Shown piece by piece: positions 1 through 13,676 of a stretch of DNA of 19,821 nt. Source of the stretch: Auxenochlorella pyrenoidosa (Eukaryota; Chlorophyta; Trebouxiophyceae; Chlorellales; Chlorellaceae). Below the pieces are notes generated by a model. The model worked only from the letters and a program-made list of their open reading frames with translations, did not search any database and was not told the origin of the DNA. Numbering within the stretch: the first letter of the stretch is position 1; the number at the start of each line of letters is the position of its first letter. The position numbers were made by a program, and so were the translations under genes. The stretch covers positions 296,072 through 315,892 of the forward strand of contig KQ482027.1 in NCBI GenBank assembly GCA_001430745.1. The letters are read 5' to 3'.

Positions 1-109
1 CCCCGCTCTCCCACACTCAGACACACATGCCCTTCTTCTCACACACACCCTTCCTTTCGCACACACACACACACACACCCCTCCACCCCACCCCACCCCA
101 CCCCCCCAG
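1..109 (+). other. 3' end of an intron with (AC)n and C-rich tract
   Basis: This stretch reads as the end of an intron of the first gene. It has an (AC)9 run at 61-78, then an almost pure C tract broken by single A or T bases, then the acceptor AG at 108-109. The tract would serve as the polypyrimidine tract for the exon that starts at 110. No coding signal is visible here. Confidence 0.6.
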
Positions 110-2533
110 GCCCTCACCCAGCTTTACTCCCTGCTGGACGACCTGGAGGAGCAGCTGGGCCTGGCCAAGCGAGAGGTGTGGGTAGGCAGCTGCGGCGGGC
201 ACCCATTCCTCCTGCCAGGTGGGCCGAGCCGCGCGCGCACGCGCGCCATCCTGTGAGGGGACCAACACCTGCCGTAGGGCCGGGTGGCCGGTCACTGAGG
301 CCCTGTATAGGGCGGCGGCCAGGCGTGGCATGTGTTGCGCTTGCCAGCCCTGGCGACGCGGGTTGCATGGTAAGCCCGTCAGTCGAACCCGATCCTCGCA
401 GCGCCGACCCGCATCTGTCCCTTACGCCTGGGCCCCTGGCCCGCCCAACTTCCGCAGGCGTACCCTTCTGGCTGGCCAATGGCGCCCACCTGCCCTGGGC
501 AGAGCTGGAGGCCGCCGCCAACAGCGTCAGGCAAGCGCCGCCCACATCGCGGCCCGCGGCGGCATGCACGCGGCCGCTACGCATGTGCACGGCAGGCCAC
601 ACGCAAGCCCTCGCCCAGCCTTTGGTGCCGCTTTGCCGACGGCCAGGAGCATGCCCAATAGGAGCCCTGAACCCGCTGACAGGGAGGGGTCTCCGCCCCG
701 CCCACCCACCCGCCCGCCCTCCGCCCGCCCATCCCTGCAGGCGCGTCGCCCGCCTGCTCAACACCGCGCTCTTCTCCTTTGAGGACGGCTTTGACCAGCA
801 GCTGCGAGAGGTGCTGGGCCCGCTGTATCCCCAGGATCTGCTGCCCCGCCTGGCGGCAGGCGCCGACGCTGCCATCCAGGCAAGGGGGATGGTGTGTCTG
901 TGTGGGTGGGTGGTGGTGGGGTCGGAAACCGTGGCCCTGGGCGCGCTCGCCGCCGCTTGGGCGCCTGCTGGCTGCAAGCGTCGAGGGCGTGCTAAGCACA
1001 GGCAGCTGGATTACTGCTCTGGAGGGCGCGGCCCCTCTGCCAGGCGTACCGGGGCGACAGCTGTACGCTGCTAGCCAACACGAGCAGGCTGGCAGGCAGG
1101 CCGCCTCCCCTGCTCCTGGCACCGTGTAAACTGAAGAGGCAGCTGGTGACGAACCACAGGAAGGGAGGGATCATGTCCAGTCCTGCTGGCCCCTGGCTGC
1201 AGGACCTCTGCGCCGCCTTCCCCTTTGAGCCCCAGGCCGGCAGCGCCGGGCTGGCAGCCTTCAACGCCTCAGTGGACGCGCTGGCCGCAGTGTCGGACCA
1301 GCAGCGCCGAGAGGTGGTGCGGGCGCTGCGGCGCTACAGGTGCGGATCATGCCTGCGGCGGGTTCAGGGGCAATGGAGCAGACCAGCTAAGGGTGGCGTG
1401 CCCTGCTCCCGCGAGCACATGACTGCCTGCTGCTGGCCCACCCCCATCCCTGCCATGCTGCGCCTGTCATCTCTGTCATATTCGCCTGCCTGCCCACATC
1501 CGGACCTGTCGCAGGAGCCGCTCTGCCGCCCGCGCCAGCTGGGCGCTGGCCATCGAAGCAGCGATGCAGCGGCGCCCGGCCCAGCAGCCGCTAGGCGGTC
1601 TGCTGGCAGGCGCGGCGCAGGCGCAGCCGGCAGGCGGGCCACCTGCAGAGGGGTCTGCTTTCGCCAGCGCAGCTGCCGCCGGTGTGCAGCCTCTGGCGGC
1701 TGGCAACAGGCCGGTGGCTGCTGCCCGCGAAGCCTCCCTGGCTTCTTGGCTGCGCCGCGTCAGCCCCTCCCAGGCCCGCAAAGCGGATGCAGAGGCTGCT
1801 GCAGCATCGAGCGATGCGGGGGCCGACGCGGCAGACCAGGCTGCAGACGGCACAGCAGGAGCAAGCGATGCGCCTCCCGGGGCAGAAAATGGCAGCGAAG
1901 GCAGCCGAGGAGAGGCTGGAGGGGGCCCTGTGCTGGGTACCAACACGGTGAAGACAGCCGCAGCCCAGGAGCAGCCCATGCCTTCAGCAGCAGACCATTC
2001 GGACGAGGCCGCTCGTGACGGCATCAGCATCGTGCTCTGCGCCGGCGGTGCCAAGCCGCCACCGATCGCAGAGGATATTACTGCTGCCGGGCGCAGCGTC
2101 AGCTCAGACCTGTTCGGCAGCAGCTTCGGCAGCCCGCCGGTGCTGCCGGGTGGGCTGGCGCTGCCCGCGGGCGGCGCCGGCGCCATCCCGCCTGGGCTGT
2201 TTCCTGAGACAACGGAGGGCCACCTGGCACAGGCAAAGATAGGCCTCTGGCCGGGGCCGCTCTGGCTGGCTGGCTGCAGCGTGGCCCCGCTCAGCGCGCA
2301 CTTACCTGCTGGCAACAGCTTGCATCTTCTGGGAGGACCCCGACCCCACTCCACGCTGCCCTACGTGGCAACCCTCGCAAGGCCTCGCTCACACGGCGGC
2401 CAATCATCCCCCCCCATTCCCTGCGCTGCAGGTTGCGTGGTACAGCTTCCAGTTCCTGTGCGAGGAGCTTGGGGAGCAGCTGGCGGGGCTGCATGCGGCG
2501 GTGAACGCGGTGCTGCGGCGCCTGCCCGAATGA
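110..2533 (+). CDS. Uncharacterised helical Ala/Gly-rich protein, 3' part of gene
   Basis: I do not recognise this family. Exons seen: 110-175, 458-530, 741-879, 1044-1339, 1515-2232 and 2432-2533, ending in TGA at 2531-2533. The 5' end lies outside the window. The frame joins cleanly from 458 onward; the 175/458 junction is off by one base, so a small exon or another splice site is missing there. The first exon reads as an acidic helix (LLDDLEEQLGLAKRE). The next exons are helical and Leu-rich (RRVARLLNTALFSFEDGF, DLCAAFPFE, QQRREVVRALRRY). The exon 1515-2232 is a long Ala/Gly/Ser/Pro-rich, probably disordered stretch. The last exon returns to a compact helix (VAWYSFQFLCEELGEQL, then LHAAVNAVLRRLPE). 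Three introns have GC donors (531, 880, 2233). No TGTAA polyadenylation signal follows within 440 bases. That it is a real gene is well supported by the phase agreement; its function is unknown. Confidence 0.65.
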
Positions 2534-2976
2534 ACAGGCAGGGGCGGGCCAAGCGGCGATGCCGGAGCTGAGTAAGTAGCTTAAAGCCTGCATGCACTGC
2601 CTTGGTCACAAACGCACCACATGGCATTGATTCGCGCTGACTCTGCAACTGAGAACAGCAAGGAGCAGGTGGCGGTGGTGCTGCAATGGAAATGCAACGC
2701 GAAACAGCCGCAGGCGCCACCCAAGGGGAGGCCCTCCCGATCTGCACAAGCACACTGCAGGCCCTCGTGGCAGTTGCATGCCCCATTCGGTACCAGCACA
2801 GAAATGTGAAGCTCCTGGCAGCCCCTGCCAGCTTGCCTGGATGTCCCTGCCACATTGCAAAGTGGACGCATCCCAGCAAGCGCTGGCAGCACGGGCGGTC
2901 ATCTCGTCCCAGCCGCTCGGGAGTTGTTTCGTTCCGTATCTCGTGCCTGCCGGTGCTTGAGCACCGCCCCCCCGTC
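2534..2976. other. Intergenic region, probable promoter of the next gene
   Basis: These 443 bases between two same-strand genes hold no convincing exon. Open frames exist but have no splice context or protein-like composition. The base composition is less GC-rich than the exons. I see no clear TATA box and no TGTAA. It presumably holds the 3' UTR of the upstream gene and the promoter and leader of the gene starting at 2977. Confidence 0.5.
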
Positions 2977-4334
2977 ATGCGGATGATGCAGCCACACAAG
3001 CGCAAGAGCCTGCCAGTGGGGGACCACCTCGAGGGAAAGGCGGTCATCGCGCCGCGCAGCCTGTGGCCAGACTTTCCGCTGCCGGCGGGAGAACGAGGGT
3101 GGCGAGGTGAGTGGACACCGCGACCTGCTTCACCTGGGAGTCAACAAAGATCGCCACCTTTCAGCTCTTTCGCTTGTCGCCTGTCTTCCAGGGACGGTGG
3201 GCAAGCCCAAAGACGCCACTCACGTAAGTTCGAGGGAGGGAAAAGTTATCTAGGGAAGGGTGGCGGCGCTCCCCACCGCAGGCGCCTGCCGTAGCTCCGA
3301 AACGCTGTGAAAATACATGCCTTGTTCCTCACCCCTTCATTGCCTAAAGGTTCGCTTGTCCGCAGAAAGCTGAGCTTTTTCCAACCAGCACTTCTGTAAA
3401 CTGCGATGCACTGCACCGCTGAAGCCTCTGCCGGCATCGCGCCGCCCTGCTTCATGCAGCACTTCGTCACGTTTCCCAACGACCCTCAACGGTACTACTT
3501 CCTCACAAAGGACGTGGAGAAGTGGTTGGTGAAGGAGCCCAGCACCGGCGCAGGCAACATCAGGTCGGCAGCGGCAGCACCCAACGGCAGCGGCGGCAGC
3601 CCCACCAAGCGCAGCGGCAAAGCGCCGGCGGCGCCGGCCTCCCCCAGCAAGGCCACCCCCAAGACATCGCCCAGCAAGAAGGCCAAAGTAGCAGGCAAGC
3701 CATGGTAGCGGCAGCTGGCAGGGTGATGCTCCTGCTCTCCACAGTTTGATGCGACCCTTCATGGCAGACCACCTCACCTGACCTGGCCACCTGCCCCCCA
3801 CCCCACCCACCCCACCCTCACTCTCCACCCTACCCTTGGCACTCAAACACCCACGGCCCACACACCTTCCCCTGAAATGCAGTAGACGATGGCATCGCGG
3901 CACTGGAACGGGTAAGAGGGGCCTTTTGCTGGGCTCGTTGGCGGGTGTGAGGAGCCTGCCTAGCACAGCACCCGCCGCCCCAACAGCACACCCTTCCTTC
4001 CTTCCTTCCTTCCGGTGCCACGTCTGCCCACCCACTGCTGCCGTGGGCCCCGTCCCCTCCTTGCGCCTGCAGCTCCGCGACAGCATCGACGACATGCTGG
4101 ACACGCTGCACGCAAAGGCGCTGCAGGAGGCGCATGACGGTGCGCCGCGGCTGCGCCCGCGGAACGACTCTTGGCCGTTCTCTGTCACTCGCGGCAGGGC
4201 CAGCCAGAGCACTGGTGACGTGAGCGTCGTGATCCCTTGCCCCGTCTGCCCCCCATGACTCCGCTGCCTGCCCCCCCGCCTGCGCTCCCCGCTGTGCAGC
4301 CGTGCTCCAGGTGCAGAGGAAGCACGGGCTGTGA
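2977..4334 (+). CDS. Small Tudor/PWWP-like protein with SPxK linker and C-terminal coiled coil (175 aa)
   Basis: Six exons join with perfect phase: 2977-3106, 3192-3223, 3460-3694, 3883-3911, 4073-4139 and 4300-4334. They give 175 residues, ending in TGA at 4332-4334. The start is the first ATG of the open first exon. Residues 12-80 look like a small beta-barrel reader domain of the Tudor/PWWP/SH3-like kind: a basic start, GKAVIAPRSLWPDF, a WRGTVG strand, then FVTFPNDPQRYYF and DVEKWL. Residues about 85-130 are Ser/Pro/Lys/Ala-rich with SPTK, SPSK and SPSKK, like the minor-groove-binding or CDK-target motifs of histone H1 tails. The C-terminus from about residue 138 (ALERLRDSIDDMLDTLHAKA) is predicted coiled coil. 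A chromatin role is inference from this layout only. The third intron uses a GC donor (3695). Exon 3883-3911 is only 29 bases. A longer N-terminus is possible. Confidence 0.75.
3791..3836 (+). repeat. C-rich CCACC-type low-complexity tract
   Basis: This is a C-rich run with single A or T interruptions inside the third intron of the Tudor-like gene. It lies just before the acceptor at 3881-3882 and probably acts as an extended polypyrimidine tract. Confidence 0.6.
3992..4011 (+). repeat. (CCTT)5 microsatellite
   Basis: Five perfect CCTT units lie within the fourth intron of the Tudor-like gene, about 60 bases upstream of its acceptor. The repeat is pyrimidine-only on the sense strand, so it is compatible with splicing. 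It may be length-polymorphic. Confidence 0.85.
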
Positions 4335-5262
4335 GGAGTGACGTTCACCTGGGCGGTTGCCTAGGTGAATGCGTGCTCAGCTGGCCTGCCCACACGCCAG
4401 CGCTGGCGGTGTGGCGGTCTGCGCACCTCCGGCTTCCTGTAGTCTTGCACCTACCCCTGAGGCTAGCAGGAGTTCGCACTGTACAACCAACCTGGCCCTG
4501 ACCCACCTTACTGACCGTGACCCTTTGCCTGCACCATGCTGTCTGCACGCCCTTGGTTGTTTTGTCTGTTGTTTTGTACCCTGATCTCAAGCTTGCTCTG
4601 CAAACAGCGTGCGGCCAGCGTGAAGGCATCCAACATGAAAAGTGCCACACTCGCATGCCATGCACACACTCCAGCAGGGGCATCGGTCCCCAAGTGCTTG
4701 CTCGCCTGATAGACATCATGCAGACGAGATGAGACATTCACTGCAGTGACCACCTGGGGCAGCATTGCTTGTGGGTCAACAACTGTGCAAAGGTGTTGCT
4801 CATGCGCAGGCAAGGTAGGGGAGGCGCCACAGGCCGTTGCATCCTCGGCACAGAATGCTGAGCGCAAAGAGAGGGATGCTGGCAGCCGGCACAAGGGAAG
4901 GTGGGTGTCCCATTGTCTTCCAGGCTGGCTCTGTGCAGAGAGCTAACGTGGGCTTGCATCAGAAGTACTAAGCTTGCTCACACAGCAAATGAGTGCAAAC
5001 GGGGGTTGCCTGTGCTGCGTTTTAGTACGCTGCGAGTTTGCATCAGGAATCAAGAAATTGCAGCGCACGGCAGGAGCAGACATCCGCCAATGCCCTAGCC
5101 AAGCTGCCTCCCAGCTGCTGCTGCGCATGTTGCCCAACGTGCCTGAAGGCACCCGGCATACTAGACTTCAGCCTTCAGAGAAAATTACCATGGCTGGTAG
5201 CGGTCACGAAGTGTAAAAATGAATCAAATGTGTCCAAGGGTTCTAAATTTGGAAAACGCAGG
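4335..5262. other. Intergenic region between convergent genes (3' UTRs)
   Basis: These 928 bases lie between the stop of the Tudor-like gene (+) and the stop of the mannosidase gene (-). No open frame has protein-like content or matching splice sites. Composition is visibly less GC-rich than the flanking exons. A plus-strand TGTAA occurs at 5212-5216, but it is 878 bases past the upstream stop, so assigning it is doubtful. No minus-strand TGTAA (TTACA on the plus strand) was found for the mannosidase gene. No tRNA-like or repeat structure was seen. Confidence 0.55.
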
Positions 5263-10339
<5,077 letters not shown>

Positions 10340-10892
10340 GGTCGTTCAAGAGAGGGCGGCAGGGATCATTTGACAAAATAGAAACTTGTTGCAGTGCTGC
10401 TGTGGGCCGGCAGCCGCTGCCAGCTGTGCGCCGCATGTAGCTGCTGCCGCATTTGGTAGGCCTGCTGCTGGTTGATGCATTCCCCTGGCCAGTGGTGCAT
10501 TATGAGCACTGTCTGCATCTTCGTGTTACATGGGATGCATGACAAGTCAATTCAAGTGCAAGGTCCCAGCAGCGCCTACTCGTCAAATACCAGAGCTCGG
10601 GCGGCCAAGTGACGATGCACTCATGGTATTCACAGCCAGTGGCACAGCTCTTGAAACGGCGTCAAAATGCGGAAGGAGATTGTATGTACAGTGCCAAACA
10701 TGCAGTGCGAGTAAGGACGGTGGGCAGCACTGGAACCGTGCGTGTGGGAAGGCAAGCCGGCGGGGCCGTGAGCCGGAAACAGGGCAGTTTGCACACGTGC
10801 GAAAACGATGACACAGCTTGCTGCCCAAGTTTTGTACTGTGCAAGCTCAACATTCGTCTGCTGCAAAAGGCAAGTGCGGCCGGCTCACCGAG
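10340..10892 (-). promoter_or_regulatory. Intergenic region: 3' UTR of SWIM-RING gene and promoter of mannosidase gene
   Basis: These 553 bases separate two tandem minus-strand genes. The lower half should hold the mannosidase promoter and leader; the upper half should hold the 3' UTR of the SWIM-RING ligase. No exon-like frame, clear TATA box or repeat was recognised. Composition is less GC-rich than the neighbouring exons. Confidence 0.45.
10526..10530 (-). terminator. TGTAA polyadenylation signal of the SWIM-RING gene
   Basis: Reverse-strand TGTAA, the chlorophyte polyadenylation motif, lies 363 bases past the stop at 10893-10895. Cleavage would be expected some 10-20 bases further toward lower coordinates. 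The motif is short, so support comes only from its position. Confidence 0.5.
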
Positions 10893-11660
10893 TCACAAGC
10901 TGGCCCCGCCGCGCCTGCCAATCCAATATGCTGCCTCAGCCCCGTACAGCTGCTCCAGGCTGGCACCTCCCTGGTGCGCTTCGCTGTACTGCCCCAGGTT
11001 GAGGAACCGCCCCGGAGAGGCGCCTGCTGCTGCTGCAGTTCCGGCAGCGGCGCTGCCACCGCTAGCACCGACCTTGCCGGCACCGTCCCGAAAGGGGGCG
11101 CGGCACAGCGGACAGGTGACATCGTGCCCTGCCGCAGCCTTGCTGCACACCCACTTTTGCATACAGGCCGCGTGCGCCGACTTGCCGCAGGCTGCGCACC
11201 AGCTGATGGCCTCGCCTGCTGCGCCTGCTGGGGGCCCCAGCTCATCAAAGCAGATGGGGCAGTCCTCCCCCGCTTCGATTGGGCGCTGCCCGGTGGGCTG
11301 GCTTGCACCTGCCTCGGCGGGCCCTGCCCCAACGTCCACTCCTGCCAGCTGCTGGAACTGCTGTCGCACGGCGTCGGGTGCAAGCACAGCGCCGCCGCCG
11401 CCGCCGCCGCGACCGCGGCTGCTGTGGTGCCCACTCAGCACCTGCAGCAGGAACGCGTGGCGGTCTGAAAAACGATATGAGAACCGTGCGAGCAGAGAAA
11501 GAAAGACAACACAACCATACAAGCACAGCAACACGGCTACAGCGAGTGAGGTGCCCTCACCAAGGCAAACAGAGCCAGCATGTGCTTCCTGTCCAACCTG
11601 GGATACCCTCCCACTGCGTGCCCGTGTGGCAAGCCCCAAGTAAGCGGTTAAGCACAAGCG

Positions 11661-11712
<52 letters not shown>

Positions 11713-13120
11713 ATTGCTTGCCTCATCTGCCTCGCTAGGCAGCAGCGCCGCCTGCCACACCAGCGGGTCGTCAAGCGGCAGGCGCAGCACGCGCAGCTGC
11801 ACAGCAGGCGGAGCGTGGGCAGCGGCTTGCAAGTGGGGGCCGGTGCTGCTGGGCGCATAGGTCATGCACTGGAAAGCGAGGACCTGAGCTGCATCCAGGC
11901 AGGCTGGCCGGCTGGCTTGCATGCCCGCAGCTCTGGCATGCACGGGATCGCCAGCTGGCAGCTGCTTCGGCAGGGACCGGTGGGCCAACCACCAGGGGCG
12001 GGCCGCTGCCTCGCCTGCACAAACAGGTAGTGCTTGCACACGTGGCCTTTCTGTGCGTCGGGGCAGTTGCAGCCGGGGTGGCGGCCCACCGTCACCGTGT
12101 AGACTGCAGCAGCAGCAGGACGGGGGCAAAACGCGTGGGCAACTTGCATTGATGAGTGAGCTGTCAAGGGAGGCGCAGGTTGTTACCTGGGACAAAGCGC
12201 GGGCAGGTGATGGAGCAGGCCTTGGCAAGTGGGCAGGAGGGTCAGGGTCCAGGTGCTGGGTGGCTCAGGACTGCGGCACTCGCTCCACTGGCCCAGCCTG
12301 GCCCAACAAAAGCGCCGCAGGTGGCTCGGCCTGGTGGCGTGCACCAGCGTGCCTGGCAGGCCCGGCCTGTCCAACGCTCTGCTCCCCTCGAGCTGGCTCT
12401 GCTCCCCTCTCCCGTGCCCTATGGCTTACCGTTGCCGGTGGCGCCCAGCACGTGGAATTCCTCGGCGGCGCCGTCAGGGGGCGACCCCGGTGCACGCAGC
12501 TGGCGGCGGTGGATCAGGAACAGGCGGTGGCCAGAGCCCGGCAGGGCGCGCTGCACGGGGCAACAACATGAGAACTGATGTTTGCATTGAACGGAGGGTG
12601 GCAGCATAAGGCTTGGGCAAGGCAGCAATGCCTGGTACCTGGTTCTCAGCAGGGGCAAGGAAGCGCGCTCGGCAGGGCGGGGGAGACGGGTGCACACCCG
12701 CCCGCAGCATGCCCCGCCGCAGTTGTCAGTTGCTCAGCCCCGGCCAGCCCGCTGCCCAGTCCTCACCGCAATCCTCTCCTGCACCTGCTTGGACGCCTTG
12801 GGCCGCCAGGACACTGTCCTGCCAAATGGGTCGGTGCGCTTCTCGCCGCCACGCTTGCCGGCCTGCTTGTGGCCCGGCGGACTCGCCCCTGCTCCTGCCT
12901 CCTTTCGCTGCCGCCTGCTTGCGCTGCTGCCGCCACTGCCGACGGCCTCTGCTGTGCTGCGCTTACGCCCACCCTTCTGGCGAGCGGCTGCTGGCGGTCT
13001 GGCTGCCGCCAGCGCCGCTGCCGCCGACGCAGGGCGTGCGCCTCGGGCGGCCCGCTCGCCACAAGGCGTTCCTAGGTCACCGTCGCTTTCCGTGCGAGTC
13101 AGGTCTACAACCTCTTGCAT
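10893..13120 (-). CDS. SWIM and RING zinc-finger E3 ubiquitin ligase (about 400-412 aa)
   Basis: Predicted E3 ligase of the SWIM plus RING class (ZSWIM2-like; similar fungal and plant proteins exist). Firm exons: 13120-12767, 12550-12430, 12103-12015, about 11796-11722, and 11464-10893. The junction between the last two is one base out of phase. A 28-base micro-exon at 11588-11561 or a donor a few bases away would repair it, so the length is uncertain. Residues 1-118 are disordered and basic (KGGRKR, RRQRK), with VVDLT at 4-8 followed by acidic residues. From 119 the family core follows (HRLFLIHRR, EFHVLGATGN). The SWIM zinc site is C170-x-C172-x8-C181-x-H183. LRVLRLPLDDPLVW comes next, then a RING beginning CPICFDEL, with CAACGKSAHAAC and CPLCRAPF as later ligands. 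The C-terminus (GRFLNLGQYSEAHQG...LYG) matches the tail typical of this family. Donor GCGAGG ends exon 3. Nuclear localisation is inferred from the basic tracts. Confidence 0.9.
11664..11711. repeat. (AGC)16 microsatellite
   Basis: Sixteen uninterrupted AGC units on the plus strand (CTG on the coding strand) lie about 10 bases inside the intron that follows SWIM-RING exon 4. Read in frame from the exon they would give a poly-Cys run, which is not believable, so they are best taken as intronic. Trinucleotide repeats of this length are usually unstable. Confidence 0.9.
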
Positions 13121-13676
13121 GCTTCGCAGCGAGCCTCCGAAACCCTCTGCTTTGCCTGCTCGTTACAGGCGTTTCCTGGAGCTCGTATGCTACTATACAC
13201 TCTGAAGAAGCAACGGGAGACGGGTGAAATGGTGTACATTGTCAAGATGCGCGACTTAGCTGGCGGCGCTCTGCCAAGGACGGCCGCTGCGGCGCGAAGC
13301 GGTAGCCCGTAAGCTGTGCCAATTGAGTGCGAGGAGCATTTACAATGCAAGTCAGGTGTCGCTTGAACAACTGAGGCAACACCACACGATGCACTCTGCA
13401 GGTAGACGTCACTGGGGACCTCGACAGGCATGGGCAAAGTGACATGCCTGTGGTCTGGAATCAAGCCTCTCAGCAAGGTTGTGAAGAGGCGGCCCCGCTG
13501 GCTGTGCCCATTGCATGGCCACAGTGCCCCGTGCCTTACAGCTTCTGCCAGAAGGCCACGAAGCTCCGCTTGTTATGATGCAAGCGTAGCCAGCCTGCAA
13601 GTCTGTGATCAAAGTGCTCCCAAGCTGGTGCTGGTTGGGCGGAAGTCTCGACAAGAGCAGCACAGACGAGGGGGAG
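13121..13676 (-). promoter_or_regulatory. Intergenic region: 3' UTR of DHHC gene and promoter of SWIM-RING gene
   Basis: These 556 bases lie between tandem minus-strand genes. No protein-like exon was found. Reverse-strand TGTAA motifs occur at 13536-13540, 13340-13344 and 13163-13167; the first is the best placed for the DHHC gene. A weak TATA-like stretch (GTATAG on the reverse strand, about 13193-13198) lies some 75 bases upstream of the SWIM-RING ATG, but it may be chance. Confidence 0.45.
13536..13540 (-). terminator. TGTAA polyadenylation signal of the DHHC gene
   Basis: Reverse-strand TGTAA lies 137 bases beyond the stop codon at 13677-13679. This is the nearest of three copies in the spacer. 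The spacing suits a short algal 3' UTR. Confidence 0.5.

Noticed and set aside
60..107. The CA repeat and C tract as a special element
   Set aside because: Ordinary microsatellite and polypyrimidine tract at an intron end.
1476..2354. 292-codon open frame on the minus strand
   Set aside because: It lies opposite the Ala/Gly-rich exon of the first gene. It is a low-complexity shadow without splice or domain support.
4335..5262. An extra gene, tRNA or mobile element in the convergent spacer
   Set aside because: No tRNA-like TTCRA arm in context, no terminal repeats and no protein-like spliced frames were found.
11664..11711. Poly-Gln or poly-Cys coding tract
   Set aside because: Poly-Gln would be on the plus strand, antisense to the gene. 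Poly-Cys would require reading through the intron after SWIM-RING exon 4. The tract is an intronic microsatellite.
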